The notes under the pieces: model-generated
Told to the model about the DNA's origin: nothing
The model's database searches: none
What the model saw: only the letters and a program-made list of their open reading frames with translations
Position numbers and translations under genes: made by a program
From: Bacteroidia bacterium
GTDB lineage: Bacteria > Bacteroidota > Bacteroidia > Flavobacteriales > Flavobacteriaceae
Direction: 5' to 3'
NCBI GenBank assembly: GCA_030432635.1
Contig: JAUIMB010000002.1
Coordinates: 310,001 to 374,000 of the forward strand
DNA: 64,000 nt
Shown: one piece after another, positions 18,215 through 26,697 of the stretch
Numbering within the stretch: position 1 is the first letter of the stretch
How the letters are laid out: every line of letters starts with the position of its first letter

Positions 18215-19696
18215 ATGGAAAAAACAATTGACGAGAGCAAGCAAGGCCAAAGCTTGGTATTAGAACAAAAAGAGGAAAACACCAAAAAACTCTTTATTGA
18301 AAGCTATGGTTGTGCTATGAATTTTAGTGATAGCGAGATTGTGGCATCCATTCTTTCTGAAGAAGGTTTCAATACCACACAAAAACTTGAGGATGCCGAC
18401 TTGGTCTTGGTGAACACCTGTTCAATTCGCGATAAAGCTGAACAAACCGTAAGAAAGCGTCTTGAAAAATATAATGCTGTAAAACGAGTCAATCCTAAAA
18501 TGAAGGTTGGTGTGCTAGGTTGCATGGCTGAACGATTGAAAAGCAAATTCCTGGAAGAAGAAAAAATTGTCGATTTAGTTGTTGGTCCAGATGCCTACAA
18601 AGACCTACCGAACCTACTTGCAGAAGTTGATGAGGGTAGAGATGCCATCAATGTTATTCTTTCAAAAGAAGAAACCTATGGTGATATTGCTCCTGTGAGG
18701 CTCAACAGCAATGGTGTAACCGCTTTGGTATCGATTACACGTGGTTGTGACAATATGTGCACCTTTTGCGTCGTGCCTTTTACACGTGGTCGAGAACGCA
18801 GTCGTGATCCTCAAAGCATCATTGAGGAAATCAATGATTTATGGAATAAAGGCTACAAGGAAATCACCCTTTTAGGACAGAATGTTGATAGTTATCTATG
18901 GTATGGAGGTGGACTCAAAAAAGACTTTGCAAAAGCCAGCGACATGCAAAAGGCAACCGCTGTAAATTTTGCACAGTTACTGGAATTATGCGCAAAGGCA
19001 CAACCAAATATGCGCATTCGATTTTCAACATCCAACCCACAGGATTTTACTTTGGACGTGATTGAAACCATGGCAAAATATGATAACATCTGTAAACACA
19101 TTCACCTGCCAGTACAAAGCGGGAGCAATCGTATCTTAAAGGAAATGAATCGATTGCACACCAGAGAAGAATATTTTGAACTCATAGACAACATTAAACG
19201 AATTCTACCAAATTGTACCATTAGTCAAGATTTGATTGCAGGTTTTCCTACGGAAACAGAAGAAGACCATCAGGACACCATCAGTTTAATGAACTATGTA
19301 AAATATCATTTTGGATATATGTTCACCTATTCTGAACGACCAGGAACACTGGCAGAACGCAAACTAGAAGATGATGTACCAGAGGCTGTAAAAAAACGTC
19401 GATTGGCTGAGATTGTTGCACTTCAGGTTGAACACAGTGCCATGCGTACCAAGGAATATTTAAACACTGAAGTTGAAGTCTTAATTGAGCGAGAGTCTAA
19501 AAAATCAAATCAAGAATGGTCAGGACGCACCTCACAAAACATTGTGGCGGTATTCCCAAAGGAAGATTACAACGTTGGTGACTTGGTGACAGTCAAAATT
19601 AACGATTGTACTGGTGCGACCTTGATTGGTAAAGCCATAGGACATTCAAAAAACGATACTAAGGATGTCACCTCGAGCTCAGCTGAGAGGTCTTAA
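18215..19696 (+). CDS. miaB: tRNA-2-methylthio-N6-dimethylallyladenosine synthase MiaB
   Basis: Radical SAM methylthiotransferase that converts i6A37 to ms2i6A37 in tRNAs reading UNN codons. The N-terminal UPF0004 domain has its three cluster cysteines in [18 protein letters not shown] and GVLGCMAER; the radical SAM triad is [22 protein letters not shown] (about residues 175-196); a C-terminal TRAM domain binds RNA (about 400-475). At 493 aa it is slightly longer than usual. The last nine residues (VTSSSAERS) are encoded by the left arm of a dispersed inverted repeat, which therefore seems to have replaced the original C-terminus. First gene of a probable cluster with the sigma-54 activator, lptE and secG. 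Confidence 0.96.
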   Translation: MEKTIDESKQGQSLVLEQKEENTKKLFIESYGCAMNFSDSEIVASILSEEGFNTTQKLEDADLVLVNTCSIRDKAEQTVRKRLEKYNAVKRVNPKMKVGVLGCMAERLKSKFLEEEKIVDLVVGPDAYKDLPNLLAEVDEGRDAINVILSKEETYGDIAPVRLNSNGVTALVSITRGCDNMCTFCVVPFTRGRERSRDPQSIIEEINDLWNKGYKEITLLGQNVDSYLWYGGGLKKDFAKASDMQKATAVNFAQLLELCAKAQPNMRIRFSTSNPQDFTLDVIETMAKYDNICKHIHLPVQSGSNRILKEMNRLHTREEYFELIDNIKRILPNCTISQDLIAGFPTETEEDHQDTISLMNYVKYHFGYMFTYSERPGTLAERKLEDDVPEAVKKRRLAEIVALQVEHSAMRTKEYLNTEVEVLIERESKKSNQEWSGRTSQNIVAVFPKEDYNVGDLVTVKINDCTGATLIGKAIGHSKNDTKDVTSSSAERS

Positions 19697-19722
19697 CAAG
19701 GCCTTGACTACGCTCGATGACA
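19666..19722. repeat. Dispersed inverted repeat, copy 1 (overlaps the miaB 3' end)
   Basis: Left arm TGTCACCTCGAGCTCAGC (from 19666) and right arm CCTTGACTACGCTCGATGACA (19702-19722) are imperfect inverted copies of the motif TGTCA-n-TCGAGCnnAGTCnAG. The same motif in the same head-to-head arrangement occurs at 26634-26690. It resembles REP/BIME-like intergenic palindromes. Here the left arm codes for the end of MiaB and the right arm lies just before the next gene. Confidence 0.75.
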
Positions 19723-19737
19723 ATCACAAGAAAAAAA

Positions 19738-21009
19738 ATGGAATCAGTACAAGCTATAAAACAACGTTTCGGAATCATTGGTAACGACCCAAAACTCAAT
19801 CGTGCCATCGAAAAAGCCATTCAGGTGGCTCCAACCGATATTTCGGTTTTGGTCACTGGAGAAAGTGGTGTTGGAAAAGAAAGCATTCCGAAGATCATAC
19901 ATCAGTTATCCCATCGCAAACATGGCAAATATATCGCAGTCAACTGTGGAGCCATTCCTGAAGGCACCATCGATAGTGAATTGTTTGGTCATGAAAAAGG
20001 AGCTTTTACAGGTGCGACTCAAACACGTTCAGGTTATTTTGAAGTTGCTGATGGTGGTACTATATTTTTAGATGAAGTTGGTGAATTGCCGTTAACGACT
20101 CAGGTTAGACTCTTACGTGTTTTGGAGAATGGCGAATTCATTAAGGTAGGTTCGAGTAAGGTTCAAAAAACCAACGTCAGGATTGTGGCAGCAACAAACG
20201 TAAATATGTTTGAGGCTATCAAAAAGGAAAAATTTAGGGAGGATTTGTATTACCGATTGAGCACAATTGAAATCAACCTTCCGCCATTACGCGAACGCAA
20301 GGAAGACATTCATTTATTATTCAGAAAGTTTGCCAGTGATTTTGCCTTAAAATATAAAATGCCAACCATCAAACTTACTGATGATGCTGTTGAGATCCTT
20401 CAGAAGCATCGATGGAACGGTAATATTCGTCAGTTGCGAAATGCTGCTGAGCAAATTTCTGTATTGGAACAAAACCGAACCATTAGCGCTTCAACTCTAC
20501 GGGATTATCTGCCTACCGGAAGCAGTAACCTTCCTGCAGTCATCAATTCAAAATCTGCCGAAAGTGATTTCAGTAATGAACGGGAGATTTTATATAAAGT
20601 ACTTTTCGACATGAAAAGCGACTTGAATGATCTTAAAAAGCTTACCATGGAATTGATGAAAAGCGGTAACGTTTCTGAAGTAAAAAAAGATAATGAAGGC
20701 TTGATTCAGAAGATATATGGAGAACCTGAAAAGGACAAGCGCTCTGAGACGTTTGAAGATTTGGAAATTTTAGCCATCCCTGAACAAAACGATGATAGTT
20801 ACACCATAGAGGAACAGAATCACGCTCAAGACAAGTATCACTTTGCCGAAGAAATTGAGGAAGAAGAGACACTTTCCTTGCAAGACAAGGAATTGGAGTT
20901 GATCAAAAAATCATTGGAACGCCATCAAGGCAAACGAAAGTTAGCTGCAGCCGAATTAGGGATTAGTGAACGCACCTTATACAGAAAAATAAAGCAGTAC
21001 GATCTTTAA
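19738..21009 (+). CDS. Sigma-54 dependent transcriptional activator without receiver domain
   Basis: Bacterial enhancer-binding protein of about 423 aa. The AAA+ domain begins almost at the N-terminus: Walker A GESGVGKE, the sigma-54 contact loop GAFTGA, Walker B GGTIFLDEVGELP and the arginine finger region YRLSTIEINLPPLRERKEDI. No receiver, GAF or PAS domain precedes it. Between the AAA+ domain and the C-terminal Fis-type helix-turn-helix (LAAAELGISERTLYRKIKQY) is an unusual acidic linker of over 100 residues rich in Glu/Asp. The track start (19717) lies in repeat-derived sequence, so I use the ATG at 19738 (MESVQAIKQRFGIIG). It must act with RpoN, which is not in this window. A candidate target promoter lies before groES. 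Confidence 0.93.
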   Translation: MESVQAIKQRFGIIGNDPKLNRAIEKAIQVAPTDISVLVTGESGVGKESIPKIIHQLSHRKHGKYIAVNCGAIPEGTIDSELFGHEKGAFTGATQTRSGYFEVADGGTIFLDEVGELPLTTQVRLLRVLENGEFIKVGSSKVQKTNVRIVAATNVNMFEAIKKEKFREDLYYRLSTIEINLPPLRERKEDIHLLFRKFASDFALKYKMPTIKLTDDAVEILQKHRWNGNIRQLRNAAEQISVLEQNRTISASTLRDYLPTGSSNLPAVINSKSAESDFSNEREILYKVLFDMKSDLNDLKKLTMELMKSGNVSEVKKDNEGLIQKIYGEPEKDKRSETFEDLEILAIPEQNDDSYTIEEQNHAQDKYHFAEEIEEEETLSLQDKELELIKKSLERHQGKRKLAAAELGISERTLYRKIKQYDL

Positions 21010-21074
21010 GAAAAGTTTATGAGCACATCAGTGCTAAAATGATAACTTTGGTGTTATTGTTTGATACAGTTCAT

Positions 21075-21082
21075 TACATTTG
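21075..21082 (+). promoter_or_regulatory. Promoter -7 box before the 63-aa ORF
   Basis: TACATTTG matches TAnnTTTG and ends 13 bases before the ATG at 21096. A TTTG at 21047-21050 is 24 bp upstream, a little far for a -33 box. It could serve both the small ORF and lptE. Confidence 0.45.
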
Positions 21083-21095
21083 ACATAAAAAATAT

Positions 21096-21287
21096 ATGAA
21101 AGCCGTTGAAATATTCAGATTAAGACGTTCGTTTGGACCAAATAGTTCGGAAGCCATCAGAAAGGAAGCTGAAGACTTGATTAACGAAAAACACTATTCG
21201 GGCTACCGATTAATCACCACATCATTTACCATTGAAGGTGGTTATATTTACGCCTTTATCACCATGAAACGGCCAAACACGTACTAA
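21096..21287 (+). CDS. Small protein of unknown function (63 aa)
   Basis: Short ORF of 63 aa between the sigma-54 activator and lptE, with a TAnnTTTG promoter box just upstream, which supports it as a real gene. The product is soluble and basic (VEIFRLRRSFGPNSSEAIRKEAED), with a helix followed by a strand-rich end (YRLITTSFTIEGGYIYAFITMKR), so a small alpha/beta fold is plausible. I do not recognise the family. No signal peptide and no cysteines. The downstream gap to lptE is 59 bp with no terminator, so the two may be cotranscribed. Confidence 0.6.
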   Translation: MKAVEIFRLRRSFGPNSSEAIRKEAEDLINEKHYSGYRLITTSFTIEGGYIYAFITMKRPNTY

Positions 21288-21346
21288 TTATTATCACGTA
21301 AAAAATCACCTAGCCTAGCGTCAACAGCAACAAGCATCTGAAAGCA

Positions 21347-21856
21347 ATGAAAACCCAGACTTATATATTCCTTCTTTTATCACTTTTGACTTTTGGCTGT
21401 GGAGGTGTTCAATATTCATTCACAGGCACTTCCATTGCAGATAATATAAAGACGTTTCAGGTCAATTATTTTCAAAATACAGCCAATCTTATTGAGCCAG
21501 GTTTTGATCGCGATTTTACTCTGGCATTACAAGATTTAATTGTGAACCAAACCAATTTAAACCTCACCACCTCTAATGGTGATTTGGTTTACGAAGGTGA
21601 GATTACCGAATATCGCATCTCTCCCACTACAGCCCAAGCCAATAATACTGCTGCGCAGAACAGATTATCGGTAACCATAAATGTGCGCTTTTTTGACAAA
21701 AACGAGCCTGACGAAGAGTTTGAAAGACGTTTTTCGTTTTTCTATGATTATGGTGGAAGTCAATTATTACAAGGCGCACAAAAAGATGCTGCCCATGAAG
21801 AGATTTTTGAACGTATCACCCAAGATATTTTTAATGCAACTTTGGCCAAATGGTAA
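21347..21856 (+). CDS. lptE: LPS assembly lipoprotein LptE
   Basis: Outer membrane lipoprotein of 169 aa with lipobox LLTFGC (Cys18) followed by GGVQYSFTG, the typical start of Bacteroidota LptE. The conserved core NIKTFQVNYFQNTANLIEPGFDRDFTLALQD and LVYEGEITEYRISPTTAQ is characteristic. LptE plugs the LptD barrel and helps deliver lipopolysaccharide to the outer leaflet. It lies between the sigma-54 activator and a TPR protein/secG, a gene order common in Flavobacteriaceae. Its partner lptD is not in the window. Confidence 0.9.
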   Translation: MKTQTYIFLLLSLLTFGCGGVQYSFTGTSIADNIKTFQVNYFQNTANLIEPGFDRDFTLALQDLIVNQTNLNLTTSNGDLVYEGEITEYRISPTTAQANNTAAQNRLSVTINVRFFDKNEPDEEFERRFSFFYDYGGSQLLQGAQKDAAHEEIFERITQDIFNATLAKW

Positions 21857-21930
21857 ATTGCTGGATATCAGAAATATTGTAATTTTAAACAACTTACTAT
21901 AAACCGAATGATCAACAACCATAATTAAAA

Positions 21931-22899
21931 TTGAACACAACCGATTTCATAAGTATACTTCAAAATCCTCAGATAATTACTGATGAGCAGACCACTGCGC
22001 TTCATGATATGGTTGAGAAATATCCCTATGTCCAATCGGCTAGGGCACTTTATCTTAAAGGCTTAAAAAACAAAGAAAGTTATACATACAATCAAGAACT
22101 GAAAACAACAGCTGCTTACACAACAGATCGTAGCATATTATTTGATTTTATAACTTCTGAAGCGTTTAATCAAAATGAAATTTCAGAAGCCATTAAGCAA
22201 AATTCAGAGCATCTCAAAAATATCTTGGTCAATGAAGCTGATGACATTTCTGTCGAACGCAGTGTAACCATCGACGATGCACTTAAGGAACATATCAAAA
22301 GTACCGAAGGTGTTTTGGATCCTGCCTTGTTCGAAAAAAAGGTGAATATTGATGAAGTTGCGAATTTCCTGTCCTTAGCAGAACACACTCCTGAGCAGGT
22401 CATTCTCGATATTGATGCAAAGAACATAGAACAGTCGCCAGAAGAAAAGCTTCAAATTGGGAAACCATTGGATTTCGATAAAGCCGAAACACACTCTTTT
22501 GCCGAATGGCTAAAGATTACAAGTTTCAAACCTATTGATCGTAGTATTGATAACAATACAGAATTAAAACAAAACGACGATTTTATTTCTAAGCAGTCTT
22601 CATCTTCACCCGATAAAGAAAAAAAATTCGAGCTTATCGATAAATTCCTTGAAAGCAATCCTAAAATTGTCCCTTCTAAAACTACCGCTAAAGTCAACAT
22701 AGAAATTGAAGACAAAATCACCCACGATGGTCTAATGACAGAGACTTTAGCAAGAATCTACCTAGAGCAAAACAACTATGAAAAGGCAATTCAATCTTAT
22801 AAAATATTAAGTTTGAAATATCCAGAAAAAAGTGGTTTCTTTGCAGACCAAATTAAAGCAGTAAAAGAATTACAAGAAAATAATACAACAAAACCATGA
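21931..22899 (+). CDS. TPR-repeat protein of unknown function
   Basis: Protein of 322 aa without signal peptide or membrane helix. The N-terminal part (IITDEQTTALHDMVEKYPYVQSARALYLKGL) resembles a helical repeat; the middle is acidic and low in complexity; the C-terminus has a TPR unit (LARIYLEQNNYEKAIQSYKILSLKYPE, about 275-305). It probably serves as a scaffold. The start is TTG: no in-frame ATG exists between the upstream stop and the conserved sequence. Its stop overlaps the secG start by 4 bases (ATGA), so the two are translationally coupled. Confidence 0.82.
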   Translation: MNTTDFISILQNPQIITDEQTTALHDMVEKYPYVQSARALYLKGLKNKESYTYNQELKTTAAYTTDRSILFDFITSEAFNQNEISEAIKQNSEHLKNILVNEADDISVERSVTIDDALKEHIKSTEGVLDPALFEKKVNIDEVANFLSLAEHTPEQVILDIDAKNIEQSPEEKLQIGKPLDFDKAETHSFAEWLKITSFKPIDRSIDNNTELKQNDDFISKQSSSSPDKEKKFELIDKFLESNPKIVPSKTTAKVNIEIEDKITHDGLMTETLARIYLEQNNYEKAIQSYKILSLKYPEKSGFFADQIKAVKELQENNTTKP

Positions 22900-23252
22900 A
22901 TACGTTTACCATATTTTTAGTCCTAATCATTATCGTATCATTTTTACTCGTAGTGGTTGTCATGGTACAAAATCCTAAAGGTGGTGGATTGTCATCTTCA
23001 TTTGGTGGTGGTGGCACTCAACAATTAGGAGGTGTAAAGAAAACAACCGACTTTTTAGATAAGAGTACATGGGCTCTAGCGACTTTATTGTTGGCGTTAA
23101 TATTGGCTTCTAATTTTGCCATTCCTGGTGCAGGTGGAAATTCTGAATCCAAGGTGATTAATGGTGATGAACCAGCAACAAGTACACAAACATTGCCAGC
23201 AGCTGACACTTCTGCTGACGATATAGCTACTCCTGCTGATTCCACAAAATAG
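22896..23252 (+). CDS. secG: Preprotein translocase subunit SecG
   Basis: Membrane protein of 118 aa: helix 1 (FLVLIIIVSFLLVVVVMVQ), the conserved loop QNPKGGGLSSSFGGGGTQQLGG, and helix 2 (ALATLLLALILASNFA), which is the SecG signature. A C-terminal tail of about 35 aa, rich in Ala, Asp, Ser and Thr, is longer than in E. coli but usual in Bacteroidota. SecG aids SecYEG channel gating. It overlaps the TPR gene by 4 bases and is followed by a terminator. Confidence 0.93.
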   Translation: MNTFTIFLVLIIIVSFLLVVVVMVQNPKGGGLSSSFGGGGTQQLGGVKKTTDFLDKSTWALATLLLALILASNFAIPGAGGNSESKVINGDEPATSTQTLPAADTSADDIATPADSTK

Positions 23253-23276
23253 TCAACAACTCAAATCATATATGTA

Positions 23277-23306
23277 AATGCCAACTAAACAGTTGGCATT
23301 TTTTAT
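23277..23306 (+). terminator. Terminator after secG
   Basis: Perfect 10-bp stem AATGCCAACT / AGTTGGCATT, loop AAAC, then a T-rich tract (TTTTATTT). It separates the miaB-secG cluster from groESL, so groESL needs its own promoter. Confidence 0.85.
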
Positions 23307-23357
23307 TTCCTACACACTAGATTACTATCCTCTGTATTAGTAATATTTTGTTATACT

Positions 23358-23370
23358 TGACTTTTTGTCA
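23358..23370. promoter_or_regulatory. Inverted repeat upstream of the groES promoter
   Basis: TGAC-TTTTT-GTCA, about 14 bp upstream of the sigma-54-like -24 element. It could be a binding site for an activator or repressor of groESL. No CIRCE element is present. Confidence 0.35.
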
Positions 23371-23381
23371 GTCTTGTTCCA

Positions 23382-23398
23382 TTGGCACATTTTTGGCT
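23382..23398 (+). promoter_or_regulatory. Candidate sigma-54 promoter of groESL
   Basis: TTGGCACATTTTTGGCT matches the sigma-54 consensus (YTGGCAC-N5-TTGCW) at all but one strongly conserved position. GG at 23384-23385 and GC at 23396-23397 are separated by exactly 10 bp, as required for -24/-12 elements. Predicted start near 23409, giving a leader of about 35 bases before the groES ATG. No convincing TAnnTTTG box lies in the same gap. Confidence 0.6.
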
Positions 23399-23443
23399 TA
23401 ATGCATAGCATTAATCATAAACTTTAAACTAAAAATACAAACC

Positions 23444-23719
23444 ATGAGTGTAAACATTAAACCGTTAGCAGACAGAGTTCTAATTGAACCGATGCAAGCC
23501 GAAACTAAAACGGCAGCTGGAATTATCATACCTGATAATGCCAAAGAAAAGCCTCAAAAAGGCAAGGTAGTTGCCATTGGTACTGGTACAAAAGATGAGC
23601 CTATGACCGTAAAAGCTGGTGATACTGTTCTCTACGGAAAATATGCAGGCACAGAGTTAAAACTTGAAGGCAAAGATTATCTCATCATGCGTGAAAGTGA
23701 CATCTTGGCAATTATTTAA
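23444..23719 (+). CDS. groES: Co-chaperonin GroES
   Basis: Protein of 91 aa, the 10-kDa lid of the GroEL chamber. It shows the family pattern [13 protein letters not shown] at the N-terminus, the mobile loop [14 protein letters not shown]-like region ([24 protein letters not shown]), and the C-terminal [13 protein letters not shown]. It lies between a terminator on the upstream side and groEL 122 bp downstream. A candidate sigma-54 promoter precedes it; no CIRCE operator or heat-shock sigma box is seen. Confidence 0.97.
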   Translation: MSVNIKPLADRVLIEPMQAETKTAAGIIIPDNAKEKPQKGKVVAIGTGTKDEPMTVKAGDTVLYGKYAGTELKLEGKDYLIMRESDILAII

Positions 23720-23805
23720 TTGCAAATTCAAAACAAACAATTATTCTAATTCAAAAAATCAAGAAAATTAAATGGTCGAAATCCAAATTATGATTTGGCA
23801 ATTGA

Positions 23806-25476
<1,671 letters not shown>

Positions 25477-25547
25477 TGACGACCCATTACAAACAGGCAT
25501 TCTCATACTTGTGAACATTGTTTAGAAGTTATGAGTTATACCATTAG

Positions 25548-25579
25548 AAAGCCTTTGACAAATGTCAGAGGCTTTTTTT
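25548..25579 (+). terminator. Terminator of groESL
   Basis: Stem AAAGCCTTTGACA / TGTCAGAGGCTTT with one mismatch, a two-base apex and a following T run. Confidence 0.85.
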
Positions 25580-25618
25580 GAATAGATTTTATTAGCTTTA
25601 AGGAAAATAATTCTTCTT

Positions 25619-26263
25619 ATGAAAAAAGGAATAAGATATGCACTTGGTGAAATTCTGATTGTCATCATTGGTATTACCATCGCATTCAGCATGAATAAAT
25701 GTGCTGATGATAGAAAGGACAATGCACTAAGACTGCAGTATTTGAGCAATATTAAAAGTGACATTGAAACCGACAAAAAAAATCTAGAGGCTAATTTTGA
25801 AGCCATCGGTAAGAAAATTCAAAACTTAAATGAAATCCTTCCTTTAATCAATACCGATAACCCTGAAAAAGCTGCCATAAGACACAAAATGTATGATGTC
25901 TTTACTTCTACTCCATTTTTTCCGAAAGATATCACTTACCAAACCATGATCAACTCTGGTGACTTTAAGCTCATTGATGACTTTGATTTAAAGGCTGCAA
26001 TCGAAACACACTATTCCAACTATAAAATTATGTTGAAGGATTATGAACGACTCGAAATCATCCATAAGGAATATTTAGGCAGATACATGATCGACAATTC
26101 AGATTTTGACGCTATGCGACAAGGTGCCTTTGGATACTCCAACGAAAAGCTCCTCAAAAACATCCTGCAAAGTATCAATGGTGCACTTTATATAAAAAGT
26201 AATGCCACTGAACGTGGCATTAAAAACTGTGATAGCTTATTGACTAAACTGAATGACTATTAG
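25619..26263 (+). CDS. DUF6090-like membrane protein
   Basis: Protein of 214 aa with a short cytoplasmic start, one transmembrane helix (YALGEILIVIIGITIAFSM, about 7-25) and a long helical periplasmic part (SNIKSDIETDKKNLEANFEAIGKKI). The pattern of ALGEI-hydrophobic helix followed by a YL..I..D...D...L helix is that of DUF6090 proteins, which are numerous and of unknown function in Flavobacteriia. It ends in a 4-base convergent overlap with the HMA protein gene, with no terminator between them. Confidence 0.78.
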   Translation: MKKGIRYALGEILIVIIGITIAFSMNKCADDRKDNALRLQYLSNIKSDIETDKKNLEANFEAIGKKIQNLNEILPLINTDNPEKAAIRHKMYDVFTSTPFFPKDITYQTMINSGDFKLIDDFDLKAAIETHYSNYKIMLKDYERLEIIHKEYLGRYMIDNSDFDAMRQGAFGYSNEKLLKNILQSINGALYIKSNATERGIKNCDSLLTKLNDY

Positions 26264-26613
26264 TTTTTATGGTCATCAACAATCTCTATGTCTCGATATC
26301 GACAACATGCATGCACTGTATTATATGCCTCATCGGTTGCCTTTAGTTCTTTTGTATCATGACCTACTGCAGTGATCTTTTTTCTGATGGAATCCAAATT
26401 AGTCTTACGTTCGTCATAAATTAACTTGAGTTCGTGGGTTTGGACATTCCATAGCGCAGACTTTACACCTTTGGTTCTTATCGCAGCTTTTTCAATGCGA
26501 TCCTTACACATCATGCAAACGCCATCAACTTCTAAAGATGCTTTGGCATTTTTGTCTTGCGCAAAGGTTACTGCGGCAATTAATAATACTAATACTGTAA
26601 GCGCTTTTTTCAT
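26260..26613 (-). CDS. Exported heavy-metal-associated (HMA) domain protein
   Basis: Protein of 117 aa with a Sec signal peptide (ALTVLVLLIAAVTFAQ) and an HMA ferredoxin-like domain. The metal motif is GVCMMCKDRIEKAA (CxxC), followed by TKGVKSALWNVQTHELKLIYDE. The C-terminus has an additional ACCRY cysteine pair. Such domains bind Cu(I) or similar soft metals; here in the periplasm. It is the last gene of a minus-strand cluster with a TonB receptor, an HMA-MauE fusion and a HYC_CC_PP protein, suggesting metal trafficking. The repeat at 26634-26690 separates it from the receptor. Confidence 0.88.
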   Translation of the reverse strand: MKKALTVLVLLIAAVTFAQDKNAKASLEVDGVCMMCKDRIEKAAIRTKGVKSALWNVQTHELKLIYDERKTNLDSIRKKITAVGHDTKELKATDEAYNTVHACCRYRDIEIVDDHKN

Positions 26614-26633
26614 TGTTATTGTGGTTTATAAAA

Positions 26634-26690
26634 CTGTCCGGTCGAGCGCAGTCGAGGCCTATAACTTCTGGACTGTGCTCGAAATGACAG
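26634..26690. repeat. Dispersed inverted repeat, copy 2
   Basis: Left arm CTGTCCGGTCGAGCGCAGTC (from 26634) and right arm GGACTGTGCTCGAAATGACAG (26670-26690) are imperfect inverted copies of each other and share the core TCGAGCnCAGTC with the copy at 19666-19722. It lies between the TonB receptor and HMA genes, where the RNA could fold into a hairpin. Confidence 0.75.
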
Positions 26691-26697
26691 AGATTAA

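Noticed and set aside
23281-23443. CIRCE/HrcA operator or heat-shock sigma box at groESL
   Set aside because: No TTAGCACTC-N9-GAGTGCTAA sequence is present and no other heat-shock promoter could be recognised.
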